From the NCBI GenBank assembly GCA_041389495.1, contig JAWKRT010000004.1, forward strand, positions 124,001 through 188,000: DNA of 64,000 nucleotides, written 5' to 3'. Of the stretch, positions 1-8,787 are shown one piece after another (the stretch's first letter is position 1; each line of letters opens with the position of its first letter). Under the pieces are notes generated by a model. It saw nothing but the letters and a program-made list of their open reading frames with translations, had not been told where the DNA came from and did no database searches. Origin of the DNA: Myxococcota bacterium. GTDB taxonomy: Bacteria > Myxococcota_A > UBA9160 > UBA4427. The translations under genes and the position numbers were made by a program.

Positions 1-79
1 TTCGGTCGCGCGCTCGCGCAGCGCGCGCCGGGCACGGCGCCGGGCGCGCTCCGCGGGAGCGAATCGAGGAGAGACTCCC

Positions 80-1087
80 ATGACCCATCCCACCGCCCAT
101 GCACGCCGGGGGCCGCTGACCTTCGCTCCGTCCCGCCGTTGGCGCTCGCGGCGACGTGATGCCCGCGCGGTCGCGAGCCTCGCGGCCACATTCGCGCTGG
201 TGGCGGCCGCCGCCCCGGCGGCGCGCGCCGCGCGCCCCGACCGCGCATGTGAGGAGACGGCGCGCTTCCTCTACAAGTCGTGCCGCCTGGAGACGAACGA
301 GGACATGTACGTCGAGTTCGCCAAGTGCGAGAACCTGAGCGAGGGCACCGACCGCAAGGAGTGTCGCGACGACGCCGCGGCCGAGCGGCGTGCGCTGTTC
401 GAGGAGTGCGCCGAGGTGCGCGACGAGCGCGAGCAGATCTGCGAGGACCTCGGCGAGACCCGCTACGACCCGCAGCTCGATCCCGCGGACTTCGTCGCGG
501 GCGTCTCGAACCCGTACACGCCGTTCACGGTCGGGTCGGTCTGGACCTATCAGAAGCAGACGAGCGAAGGCCTCGAGGAGATCGTCTTCGAGATCCTGCC
601 CGACACGCGCGACTTCGACGGCATCGTCGCCACGTCGATCCGGGATCGCGTGACGCTCGACGGCGTGGTCGTGGAGGACACGACCGACTGGGTCGCACAG
701 GACGTCGACGGCAACGTCTGGTACCTCGGTGAGATCGCGCAGAACTTCGAGGACGGACGGCTCGCGGACCTCTCGGGCTCGTGGGAGATCGGCAAGGAGG
801 GTGCGAAGCCGGGCTTCTGGATGATCGCTTCACCGCAGGTGGGGCAGTTCTATCGCCAGGAATGGCTGCCCGGCGACGCCGAGGACATGGTCGAGGTGAT
901 CAGCGTCGACGCCACCGGCTACACGTTCCCGTTCGCGAATGGGAGCCCGGTGCTGCAGACGCGCGACTACTTGCCTTCCGAGCCCGGCAAGTACGAGTAC
1001 AAGTTCTACGTGCCCGGCGTGGGAATGGTGCTCGAGGTCGACCCGGAGACGGGCGAGGAGCTCCGGCTGATCGACTACCAGCCGTAG
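80..1087 (+). CDS. Secreted Cys-rich protein of unknown function
   Basis: A 335-residue protein I do not recognise. The N-terminus has an Arg-rich stretch (residues 20-28), a hydrophobic Ala/Val core (about 30-45) and an AxA-type cleavage site near residue 50, so export is likely. Residues 55-125 are charged and carry six or more cysteines, which could form disulfides in the periplasm. The rest (about 140-335) is rich in Thr, Val and aromatic residues and looks like beta-structure. The start is supported by a GAGGAG ribosome site 8 bases upstream. It is followed by a membrane-bound LuxR-type gene on the same strand, 112 bases away. Confidence 0.6.
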   Translation: MTHPTAHARRGPLTFAPSRRWRSRRRDARAVASLAATFALVAAAAPAARAARPDRACEETARFLYKSCRLETNEDMYVEFAKCENLSEGTDRKECRDDAAAERRALFEECAEVRDEREQICEDLGETRYDPQLDPADFVAGVSNPYTPFTVGSVWTYQKQTSEGLEEIVFEILPDTRDFDGIVATSIRDRVTLDGVVVEDTTDWVAQDVDGNVWYLGEIAQNFEDGRLADLSGSWEIGKEGAKPGFWMIASPQVGQFYRQEWLPGDAEDMVEVISVDATGYTFPFANGSPVLQTRDYLPSEPGKYEYKFYVPGVGMVLEVDPETGEELRLIDYQP

Positions 1088-1199
1088 GGAGCGCGCGCGC
1101 CGCGAGATCGCGGCGATCGATCGGGGCGGGGTCGCGCTGCGCGCGGCTCCGCCCCCAGCGCGGTGCGCCGTCGAGGCGGCGCGCCGGGGAGGCGAGGCG

Positions 1200-1745
1200 G
1201 TGTTCGACCAGGATGGACGCATGCACCCCGCGTGGGCGGTCACGCTCGTGGTCGTCGGCATCGGCGTGCTGATCGGGCTCGAGATCCTCGAAGAGCCGGA
1301 CATGACGTTCACGGAGATCCTGCGGGAGCTCGTCGAGCCCACGCTCCTCGTGATGACCGCGGCCGGCGTGGTGCACCTTCTCGGGCGCACCCGCAGCCAG
1401 CACCGCGAGCAGATGGCCCTGATCCGCGATCTCGAGGTCGCGCGCTCCGAGGGGGCGCAGTGGCGCAGCGACATGCGCGAGCTGCTGAAGGGGCTCTCCA
1501 CGGCCATCGACGCCCAGTTCGATCGCTGGGATCTCACGCCCGCCGAGCGCGAGGTCGCGCTCCTGATGCTCAAGGGGCTCAGCCACAAGGAGATCGCCGT
1601 CGTCCGCGACACGAGCGAGCGCACGGTGCGGCAGCAGGCACGCGCGATCTATGCGAAGGCGAACCTGTCCGGCCGCGCGGCCCTCTCTGCGTTCTTCCTC
1701 GAGGATCTGCTGCTCCCGCTCGACGGCGCCCGTGCGACCGACTGA
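1200..1745 (+). CDS. Membrane-anchored LuxR-type HTH regulator
   Basis: A 181-residue protein with a GTG start and a GGAGGCG ribosome site just upstream. Two hydrophobic segments (about residues 12-28 and 45-62) should anchor it in the inner membrane. A short charged helical linker follows. The C-terminal third (about 118-175) is a LuxR/GerE helix-turn-helix: LTPAERE, then GLSHKEIA and TSERTVRQQ, the usual order for this family. No receiver or ligand domain is visible, so the signal would have to come through the membrane part or by dimerisation. The target genes are unknown; the flanking secreted protein and beta-barrel gene are candidates. Confidence 0.75.
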   Translation: MFDQDGRMHPAWAVTLVVVGIGVLIGLEILEEPDMTFTEILRELVEPTLLVMTAAGVVHLLGRTRSQHREQMALIRDLEVARSEGAQWRSDMRELLKGLSTAIDAQFDRWDLTPAEREVALLMLKGLSHKEIAVVRDTSERTVRQQARAIYAKANLSGRAALSAFFLEDLLLPLDGARATD

Positions 1746-1756
1746 GCGCCGCGGCC

Positions 1757-3226
1757 TCAGAACGCGAAGCGCAGCTCGACGAAGCCGCCGTAGGCCCAGT
1801 CGCCCGCATCGACGGCGAACGCGCGGCCTGCGCGGAAGACGGACGCGGAGACCTCGAGCTCGAGCGCGTCCCATTCTTCGATGCCGAGCACGAGGTCGAT
1901 CCCGTGACCGAGCCGCCGGCTGGCGCCCGTGAGCGACGCCTCGAGCCTCGCGTCGCGAAGCTCGTCGCTCGCGTGGACCTGCCAGTAGCCGTGGTAGGCG
2001 ACGTCGATCGAGCTGTTGTCGAGCAGCGAGATGCCGGCGCCGAGCGTCGCCACGGTGAGGTTCGACAGCTCGGGGTCGAGCAGGATCCCGTAGCCCGAGA
2101 ATCGCTGCACGCCGCCATAGCCGGGCGCATTGCCGTGGAGCCCCGTCTGGCGGAACGCGCGATCACGCTCGTCGTCCGGGTCGCGGTCGCCGGAGCCGAT
2201 TGCGAACCCCGCAGTCAGACGCGGGTCGAGCGGAGCGGCGAGCCGCCACGTCGCGCCGAGGTCGATCGCCCAGCCGTCGACGCGTCGCGTGCTGCGCTCG
2301 TCGACGACCGAGACGCGCGCGTCGACGGCGGCGAGATCGAGGCGCTGCTCGCGGCCGTGCACCCAGCCCGCGTCGAGCCAGTAGCCGACGGCATGCCCGT
2401 CGAGGTCGAGAGCGCCGGAGGCCCGCGCACCGAGCCATGTGAGGCGGGCGTCCGAGTCGTCCTCGCGCGCGCGCAGCACGCGCGTCCCGACGGACTCGGT
2501 GCGCGAGCGGTCGTCGTGGTGGAGTGCGAAGAGCTGGAGCGCGTGCTCGGGGGCCCAGTCCCACGAGATCTCCGCGAGCAGCCGCAGCACGCCCTCGTGC
2601 TCGGGGGCGATGCCGCCCGCGCCGGAGCGCTCGGCGGCGACTTCGCGCGCTGCGGCGAGCGCGACTTCCAGGGAGCCCACTTCGACGGTGGCGCGCGCGG
2701 CGTCGAGGTCCGTGTCCCACCACCACAGGCGGTCGTCCTCGAAGTCGAGGCGTCCGATCTCGAGCTGGAGGGGCAGGCCCGCGACGCCCTCGCTCAGGAG
2801 CCACAGTTCGCCGCGTTCGACGAAGGCGTCCGAGATTCCGGCTCGCGTCGACGCGAGCAGATCCCGGTCCCAGACGCCCACGACCTGGGCGAGGAACGAG
2901 AAGCGCTCGCCCGTCGAGAAGAACAGCTCGGTCTCGAGCTCGCTCGAGAGCAGCGCGCGCGACTCGCCGTCCGGCGCGTCGTGTTCGCGAAGCGGGCGCG
3001 TCCCCTCGACGCCGACGACGTACTGCGCCGTCAGCGTGAGCAGGTGGCCGAACGGAGTCCGCGTGAACGGCTCGCGGGTGCGGTTCTCGTCCTCGCGCTC
3101 GGTGAGCTGCTCGCGGAGGAGCCGCTCCTCGCCGGCGTCCGCGCGCGCGAAGTTCGGCCCCGCTGCGCAGAGGGCGGCGGAGAGGGCCGCGAGTACGAGG
3201 CCTCTCCTCGGGCGCGCGGAGATCAT
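1757..3226 (-). CDS. Outer-membrane beta-barrel protein, alginate-export-like
   Basis: About 489 residues. An open frame continues upstream to 3325, but the ATG at 3226 is preferred because it begins a clean signal peptide (hydrophobic core LVLAALSAALCAAG, cleavage near FARA). A GGAGG lies 11 bases upstream. The mature protein shows alternating hydrophobic strands with many Arg, Glu, Asp and Tyr/Trp residues and ends in the aromatic motif ELRFAF, as outer-membrane barrels do. The pattern resembles the alginate-export (AlgE-like) porins. The substrate cannot be told from sequence. It is convergent with the LuxR-type gene (11-base gap). Confidence 0.65.
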   Translation of the reverse strand: MISARPRRGLVLAALSAALCAAGPNFARADAGEERLLREQLTEREDENRTREPFTRTPFGHLLTLTAQYVVGVEGTRPLREHDAPDGESRALLSSELETELFFSTGERFSFLAQVVGVWDRDLLASTRAGISDAFVERGELWLLSEGVAGLPLQLEIGRLDFEDDRLWWWDTDLDAARATVEVGSLEVALAAAREVAAERSGAGGIAPEHEGVLRLLAEISWDWAPEHALQLFALHHDDRSRTESVGTRVLRAREDDSDARLTWLGARASGALDLDGHAVGYWLDAGWVHGREQRLDLAAVDARVSVVDERSTRRVDGWAIDLGATWRLAAPLDPRLTAGFAIGSGDRDPDDERDRAFRQTGLHGNAPGYGGVQRFSGYGILLDPELSNLTVATLGAGISLLDNSSIDVAYHGYWQVHASDELRDARLEASLTGASRRLGHGIDLVLGIEEWDALELEVSASVFRAGRAFAVDAGDWAYGGFVELRFAF

Positions 3227-3423
3227 CGGCGATCGGCCTCCGCGGGTCGGAAGGAGCCCGGGCGAGCGCGTCCGCATCGCCGTTCGCGGCGGTCGAAGCG
3301 CGGTCGACGCGGCCCAGAATCGCACGCTGCGCGCGATTCGTCCGTCGCTGCGCAGGCCACGCCGGATAGGCTCCCGGATCCATCTCGACGAAGCGCGACG
3401 CGTCTGCTCGCGCGGGAGGCTTC

Positions 3424-4296
3424 ATGAGCGGCGATGTCACGACCACGGATCGTCTGCGCGGGCACCGCGCGCTCGTCGTCGGCGGCGGGAGCGGCATCGG
3501 GCTCGCGAGCGCGCGCGCGCTCGTCGCCGATGGTGCGGACGTCGCGATCGCCGGTCGCACCGTCGCGAAGCTCGAAGCGGCGAGCGAGGCGCTGCGCGCG
3601 ATCGCGGCGCGCAGCGGCGGCTCGGTGCGCTGCACGGCCTGCGACGCGATGGACGCCGCGAGCGTGCGCGACGCGGTCGCGTTCGCGGCGGGCGACCGCG
3701 GGCTCGACTCCGCGCTCGCCGTCCCGGGCGGCGGTGGCTATGCGCCCGTGCTCGGCTACGACGTCGACCGGTTCCTCGACGACGTCGCGCTGAACCTCCG
3801 GCCGGCCTTCCTCGTGCTCAAGTACGCGGGCCTCGCGATGGTGCGCGGCGGCGGCGGCTCGATCGTGCTCGTCTCGTCGACGGCCGCGGTGATGTCGACG
3901 CCGTTCCTCGCCGCGTACGGTGCGGCGAAGGCCGCGATCGACCAGCTCGCGCGCGTCGCGGCCGACGAGCTCGGGCGCTTCGGCGTGCGGGTGAACGCCG
4001 TGCGCCCCGGGCTCACGTCGACCGACGCGACGCAGGGCCTCGTCGGCGCCGAGGCGTTCCTCGGGCGCTTCCTCGCGCAGCAGCCGCTCGCGCGGCGCGG
4101 CGAGGCGGACGACCAGGGGCAGCTCGTGCGCTTCCTGGCGGGGCCCGAGTCGGGCTGGGTGACGGGCCAGTGCATCACGGTCGACGGCGGCCACACGCTG
4201 CGGCGGTTCCCGGACATGGAGGACCTCGCGCGCCAGGTGGTGGGCGAGGGGGTCTTCGCGGCGATCGAGCGCGGGGAGGAGCCCGAAGAGGGATAG
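3424..4296 (+). CDS. Short-chain dehydrogenase/reductase (SDR)
   Basis: A 290-residue classical SDR. The Rossmann glycine motif GGGSGIG is at residues 20-26, the structural Asn at 124, the catalytic Ser at 151/152 and the Tyr165-x3-Lys169 pair in YGAAK. It should oxidise or reduce an alcohol/ketone with NAD(P)(H). The C-terminus (ITVDGG) is typical of FabG-like enzymes. A TetR gene and a P450 gene follow on the same strand, so it may act in the same oxidative catabolism. The exact substrate is unknown. Confidence 0.85.
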   Translation: MSGDVTTTDRLRGHRALVVGGGSGIGLASARALVADGADVAIAGRTVAKLEAASEALRAIAARSGGSVRCTACDAMDAASVRDAVAFAAGDRGLDSALAVPGGGGYAPVLGYDVDRFLDDVALNLRPAFLVLKYAGLAMVRGGGGSIVLVSSTAAVMSTPFLAAYGAAKAAIDQLARVAADELGRFGVRVNAVRPGLTSTDATQGLVGAEAFLGRFLAQQPLARRGEADDQGQLVRFLAGPESGWVTGQCITVDGGHTLRRFPDMEDLARQVVGEGVFAAIERGEEPEEG

Positions 4297-4335
4297 GGGC
4301 CCGCGTGCTGGGCGGGGCGCCGCGCGCGCGGTTGC

Positions 4336-4364
4336 TTGCGTCGACCCGGCTCCATCAGTAGAGT
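4336..4364 (+). promoter_or_regulatory. Predicted sigma-70 promoter for the TetR/P450 pair
   Basis: TTGCGT at 4336-4341 and TAGAGT at 4359-4364 are separated by 17 bases. Transcription would begin near 4371, about 23 bases before the TetR ATG. It is one of the better box pairs in this GC-rich window, but it was found by eye. Confidence 0.4.
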
Positions 4365-4367
4365 GCG

Positions 4368-4386
4368 CTCCATCGTTGGATCGGAG
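4368..4386. promoter_or_regulatory. Candidate operator: imperfect inverted repeat
   Basis: The arms CTCCATC and GATCGGAG flank a GTTG centre; the right arm has one extra base. It overlaps the predicted transcription start of the TetR gene, where an autorepressor of this family usually binds. Its use as an operator is inference. Confidence 0.3.
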
Positions 4387-4393
4387 CCCACGC

Positions 4394-5062
4394 ATGCCGT
4401 CCGCCACGCCGCGCCCCCGAGCGCCCCGCACCGACGCCGCGCGACCGCGCCCGGCGGGCGAGGGCCGGCGCGACCGCAAGCGCCGCGAGCTGCGCGAGCG
4501 GGTCTACGAGGTCGCGCGCGAGCTCTTCGTCAAGCAGGGCTTCGCCGCGACGACGGTCGAGCAGATCGCCGAGGCCGCGGATGTCGCGCCCGCCACCTTC
4601 TTCAACCAGTTCCAGAGCAAGGGCGCGGTGCTCGCGCTCATGACCGGCGAGGTCGTCGAGTACGTCGGCGCGCTCGTCGCCCATCACCTCGGGGCGGAGG
4701 GCTCGATCGGCGAGCAGCTCGAAGGCCTCGCGCGCGACGCGGCCGAGCAGATCGCCGCCAACCACGGCGTCGCGCGCGACGTCGTGCTCGAGCTGATGCG
4801 GATGGAGTCGCGGCCCGACGACACGGCGCCGTACCTCGCGCGCGTGCACGTCCCGGTCGCCGAGATGATGCGGGCCGGCCAGCGGAGCGGCGAGATCCGC
4901 ACCGACTGCGACGCCGACTTCCTGGCCGAGATGGTCGTCGGCGCGCTCAACGCGGCCGTCACGCACTGGCTCGCCGACCCCGACTACCCGATCGCCGACC
5001 GCCTCCCGCGCGCCGCCGCCTTCGTGTGGGAGGCGATCCGCGCACCCGGAGCCGCACGCTAG
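4394..5062 (+). CDS. TetR-family transcriptional regulator
   Basis: 222 residues from the ATG at 4394. A basic Pro/Arg-rich tail (1-35) is followed by the TetR DNA-binding domain: RVYEVARELFVKQGF, then TTVEQIAEAADVAPATFFNQF, with the helix-turn-helix at about residues 55-75. The C-terminal part is a helical ligand and dimer domain with no specific match I can name. It lies just upstream of the P450 gene (65-base gap) and downstream of the SDR. The likely role is ligand-responsive repression of itself and the P450. An inverted repeat over its start site fits autoregulation. Confidence 0.85.
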   Translation: MPSATPRPRAPRTDAARPRPAGEGRRDRKRRELRERVYEVARELFVKQGFAATTVEQIAEAADVAPATFFNQFQSKGAVLALMTGEVVEYVGALVAHHLGAEGSIGEQLEGLARDAAEQIAANHGVARDVVLELMRMESRPDDTAPYLARVHVPVAEMMRAGQRSGEIRTDCDADFLAEMVVGALNAAVTHWLADPDYPIADRLPRAAAFVWEAIRAPGAAR

Positions 5063-5127
5063 GCGCGCCGCCGCGCCACGCGATTTCCGCGCGCGCCGCG
5101 CCCGGCGCGCGCGACGAGGACGAGACG

Positions 5128-6399
5128 ATGACTTCCCAGGTTCGCGACATGCAGCAGCGGGTCGACGCCGCGCGCTTCGGCGCCTCCGGATTCTGGACGT
5201 GGGACGCGCCCATGTGGGACGCGCTCCGCCACCTGCGCGACTCCGACCCCGTGCACTGGTCGGAGCCCGACCAGCTCTTCGTGCTGTCGCGCTTCGAGGA
5301 CGTCGCCTTCGTCTCGAAGCACAACGCGCAGTTCTGCTCGGGGCAGGGCGTGCTGCCCGGGAACCCGGCCAAGATCGGCCTGATCGACGAGGACGAGCCG
5401 CGTCACACGCAGCTGCGCCGGCTCATCAACAAGGGCTTCACGCCGCGCATGGTCAAGAAGCTCGAGATCGCGTTCCGCGCGATCACCGACGAGACGCTCG
5501 ACGCCGTCGCGCGGCGCGGCGAGTGCGACTTCGTCGACGACATCGCAGTGCCGCTCCCGCTGCTGCTGATCGCCGAGATGATCGGGATCCGGCGCGAGGA
5601 CCGCGAGCGCTTCCACGAGTGGTCGGACGCGATGATCCTCGCGCAGGGCAACATGGGCGACCCGAACGTGATGGCGCGCGCGGGCCAGGCGTTCGCCGAG
5701 TACGCGGCCTACGTGTCGGACGTGATCGCCGCGCGTCGACGCGACCCGCAGGACGACCTGATCTCGGTGCTCGTGCACGCGAAGGACGAGGGGCTGCTGC
5801 ACGAGAACGCGACGAAGCACGAGGGCGTGCGCAGCGTGCTCGGCGAGGAGATCCACGAGCAGCTCAGCAACGACGAGCTCCTGATGTTCTGCACGCTGCT
5901 GCTCGTCGCCGGCAACGAGACGACGCGCAACGGGCTCTCGGGCGCGATGATGCTGCTGATCCAGCACCCCGAGGTGCGCGCGCGCCTCCTCGCCGACCCG
6001 TCGCTCGTCCCGCCGGCGATCGAGGAGACGCTGCGGCTCACCTCGCCGGTGGTCTCGTTCGTGCGCACGGCGACGGAGACGACGACGCTGCGCGACCAGA
6101 AGATCGAGCAGGGCCAGAAGGTGCTGATGCTCTACCCGGCGGCGAACCGCGACGAGCGCCAGTTCGCGGACCCCGACCGGCTCGACATCGATCGCAACCC
6201 GCACCACCTGGCCTTCGGCATCGGCAACCACTTCTGCCTGGGCGCGAACCTCGCGCGCATGGAGCTGCGCGTGGCGCTCTCCGAGGTGCTGCGGCGCATG
6301 CCCGACATGGAGTTCGTCGACGGCGGCCCGCAGATGGCGCCGACCGCGCTCGTCCGCAGCTTCCAGCACATGCGCGTGCGCTACACGCCGCAGGCGTGA
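5128..6399 (+). CDS. Cytochrome P450 monooxygenase
   Basis: 423 residues, normal for a soluble bacterial class I P450. It has the I-helix oxygen-activation motif AGNETT (261-266), the K-helix ExxR (E300-x-x-R303) and the heme loop FGIGNHFCLG with the thiolate Cys370. It inserts one oxygen atom into an organic substrate using electrons from a ferredoxin; no ferredoxin or reductase gene is adjacent. The start is set at the ATG at 5128, which gives the usual N-terminus. The open frame runs further upstream to 4336, but that part overlaps the TetR gene. The substrate could be a terpenoid, steroid or fatty acid; the neighbouring SDR and acyl-CoA dehydrogenase suggest a catabolic role. Confidence 0.93.
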   Translation: MTSQVRDMQQRVDAARFGASGFWTWDAPMWDALRHLRDSDPVHWSEPDQLFVLSRFEDVAFVSKHNAQFCSGQGVLPGNPAKIGLIDEDEPRHTQLRRLINKGFTPRMVKKLEIAFRAITDETLDAVARRGECDFVDDIAVPLPLLLIAEMIGIRREDRERFHEWSDAMILAQGNMGDPNVMARAGQAFAEYAAYVSDVIAARRRDPQDDLISVLVHAKDEGLLHENATKHEGVRSVLGEEIHEQLSNDELLMFCTLLLVAGNETTRNGLSGAMMLLIQHPEVRARLLADPSLVPPAIEETLRLTSPVVSFVRTATETTTLRDQKIEQGQKVLMLYPAANRDERQFADPDRLDIDRNPHHLAFGIGNHFCLGANLARMELRVALSEVLRRMPDMEFVDGGPQMAPTALVRSFQHMRVRYTPQA

Positions 6400-6417
6400 T
6401 CGCAGGCGCGCCTCTCG

Positions 6418-7347
6418 CTAGGCGGGGGGCGCGGGCGCGATGCGCGGATCGTCGAGGCCGGGCTCGAACAGCGAGCGCGCGTCCATCGCCGCGAGCGCGC
6501 GCGCGAGCTCGCCCGCGGCATCCGGGCGCGCCGCCCATTCTGCCGGGTCGAAGCGCGCCGCGGCCGCGAGCGTCCGCTCGAGCGTCACGAGGTCGCTCGA
6601 CGTGTTGAGGAACGCGTCGGGTCGCGCGAGCACGAAGTGCACGGCGAGCTCGAGCGCGCGCTCGTCCTCGATGGGCTCGTACCAGCAGCGTCGCGTCGCG
6701 CGCGCCGGGTCGGCCCAGCGACGGCGCGCGACCGCCTTGATGGTCTGGAGCGCGACGCCGCGCGCGCGGCACACGGCGGCGAGCGCCTCGAAGTCGGCCG
6801 CGTAGCCCGGCTGTGCGAGCACGGGCGCGTTGTACGGCAGCAGCACGGCGTCGAAGGGGAAGTGCTCGAGCGAGTCGAGGTGCGCGCGCGCGATGCCGAG
6901 GCCGTGCCCGGTGACGCCGAGGAAGCGCACGAGCCCCTCGTCGCGCGCTTCGACGGCGGCGCGCAGCGCGCCGTCCTCCGAGAGCGCGAGCGCGCGCTCG
7001 GCCGGCTCGCGCAGGTTGTGGAGCTGCAGCAGGTCGATGCGATCGGTGCGCAGCCGGTCGAGCGAACGGCGGATCTCGTCGCGCGCGCCCGCATAGCCGC
7101 GCTCGCCCGTCTTCGTGGCGAGGAAGAACGCGTCGCGGTGGGCGGGCATGTAGCGCCCGACCGCCTCCTCCGCGCGCCCGTACGAGGCCGCGACGTCGAT
7201 GTGGTCGATGCCGTACTCGAAGAGCAGCGCGAACGCGCGCTCGTTGATCTTCGGGTTGTCGGCCATCAGCGCGGCCGCGCCGAAGACGACGCGCGAGCTC
7301 GCGTGACCGGTGCGTCCGAACGGAACGTGCGGGATCGGGCCGGGCAT
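6418..7347 (-). CDS. Aldo/keto reductase
   Basis: 309 residues with the AKR catalytic tetrad visible: Asp51, Tyr56 (in AASYGRAEE), Lys79 (LATKTGERG) and His110 (LLQLHNL). The fold is a TIM barrel that reduces carbonyls with NADPH. A GGAGGGAG ribosome site lies just before the ATG at 7347. It is transcribed away from the acyl-CoA dehydrogenase gene, 107 bases apart, and ends 18 bases from the convergent P450 gene. The sequence is closer to the uncharacterised bacterial AKRs than to the classical xylose reductases. Substrate unknown. Confidence 0.85.
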   Translation of the reverse strand: MPGPIPHVPFGRTGHASSRVVFGAAALMADNPKINERAFALLFEYGIDHIDVAASYGRAEEAVGRYMPAHRDAFFLATKTGERGYAGARDEIRRSLDRLRTDRIDLLQLHNLREPAERALALSEDGALRAAVEARDEGLVRFLGVTGHGLGIARAHLDSLEHFPFDAVLLPYNAPVLAQPGYAADFEALAAVCRARGVALQTIKAVARRRWADPARATRRCWYEPIEDERALELAVHFVLARPDAFLNTSSDLVTLERTLAAAARFDPAEWAARPDAAGELARALAAMDARSLFEPGLDDPRIAPAPPA

Positions 7348-7454
7348 GGCTCCCTCCTTCGCGGCGACCGCGCGCCGTGCGGCAGGCTACCGTGTGCGGC
7401 CGCGCCGCGTCCCGCACCCCGTCGCGCACCCCGTCGCGCGCAGGAGGAGCCCCG

Positions 7455-8681
7455 ATGCCGATCGACTTCAGCTTCCCCGAGGAGATCGAGCTCGTGCTCG
7501 CCGAGGTGCGCCGGTTCCTGGCCGACGTCGTGCGGCCCGCCGAGGCGGAGATCGAGGCCCACGAGGGCGACCGCGACGTGCTCGTCGCGCAGATCATCCG
7601 GATGCGGAAGGCGGCGAAGGAGCGAGGCCTGTGGCTCCCGCACATGCCCGAGGAGCTCGGCGGCATGGGGCTCGGCCACGTCGCGATGGCGGCCGTCTCG
7701 GCGGAGGCGGCGAAGACGCGCTTCGGGCCGTTCGCGCTGAACGCGCAGGCGCCCGACGAAGGCAACATGCACACGCTGCTGCACTGGGCGACGCCCGAGC
7801 AGCGCGAGCGCTACCTCGTCCCGCTGTGCGAGGGGCGCGCGCGCTCGTGCTTCGCGATGACGGAGCCCGAGGTCGCGGGCTCGGACCCGACGCTGATCCA
7901 GACCACGGCCGTCCCCGACGGCGACGCCTGGGTGATCCACGGGCACAAGTGGTTCATCTCCGGTGCGCGCGGCGCGCAGTTCGCGATCCTCATCGCGCGC
8001 ACGGAGACCGACCCGGCGCTCCCGCAGGCCGCGAACACGGCCTTCCTCGTCGACCTTCCGAGCGACGGCTGGGAGATCGTGCGCGACGTCGAGACGATGT
8101 CGGGCGCGCACAACCACTGCGAGATCCGCATCGACGGGCTGCGCGTGCCGGACGCGAACCGGCTCGGCGGGCGCGGACAGGGGCACTTGCTCGGACAGGC
8201 GCGTCTCGGCCCCGCGCGGCTCGCGCACTGCATGCGCTGGATCGGACAGGCCGAGGTCGCGCTCGAGATGACGATCGACCGCGCGCTCACGCGCTACGCG
8301 CACGGCTCCTACCTCGCCGAGAAGCAGGGCATCCAGTGGATGATCGCGGACTCGTCGATGGAGCTCTACCAGTGCAAGCTCATGGTGCTGCACGCCGCGT
8401 ACAAGATCGACCGCGGCGAGGACTTCAAGAGCGAGGTGTCGATGGCGAAGCACTTCGTCGCGAACGCGCTCAACCGCATCATCGACCGCGCCATCCAGGT
8501 GCACGGCGCGCTCGGCTACTCCACCGACACGCCGCTCGCCGGCATGCTGAAGCAGGCGCGCTGGGCGCGCTTCGCCGACGGTGCCGACGAGGTGCACCAG
8601 TGGCGCATCGCGCAGCGCTCGATCGAGGCGTACGCGCGCGACGGCAACGTGCGCGCGGCGACCGGCAACCTCCCGTTCTAG
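7455..8681 (+). CDS. Acyl-CoA dehydrogenase
   Basis: 408 residues from the ATG at 7455, which has AGGAGGAG upstream. The N-terminal helical domain, the middle flavin/substrate beta-domain (AMTEPEVAGSDP near residue 135 and WFISGARGA near 175) and the C-terminal helices (IQVHGALGYSTDTPL and ADGADEVHQWRIAQ) are all in order. It catalyses FAD-linked alpha,beta-dehydrogenation of an acyl-CoA; electrons go to ETF. It resembles the ACAD10/11-like and steroid/long-chain groups more than FadE. The gene is monocistronic by spacing, with a two-component system starting 106 bases later. Confidence 0.92.
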   Translation: MPIDFSFPEEIELVLAEVRRFLADVVRPAEAEIEAHEGDRDVLVAQIIRMRKAAKERGLWLPHMPEELGGMGLGHVAMAAVSAEAAKTRFGPFALNAQAPDEGNMHTLLHWATPEQRERYLVPLCEGRARSCFAMTEPEVAGSDPTLIQTTAVPDGDAWVIHGHKWFISGARGAQFAILIARTETDPALPQAANTAFLVDLPSDGWEIVRDVETMSGAHNHCEIRIDGLRVPDANRLGGRGQGHLLGQARLGPARLAHCMRWIGQAEVALEMTIDRALTRYAHGSYLAEKQGIQWMIADSSMELYQCKLMVLHAAYKIDRGEDFKSEVSMAKHFVANALNRIIDRAIQVHGALGYSTDTPLAGMLKQARWARFADGADEVHQWRIAQRSIEAYARDGNVRAATGNLPF

Positions 8682-8787
8682 ACGCCCGCGCCGCGGGCCG
8701 CGCCGGCGCACGCGCGCGGCCGCGAGGCGCCTCCCGCGTGGCCCATTGCGTGGCGGTCCGCGCCCGCGAGCGGTAAAAACCCGTGCC

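Noticed and set aside
4336..5127. Upstream extension of the P450 frame
   Set aside because: It covers the TetR gene in another frame and has no homology; the P450 has a normal N-terminus from 5128.
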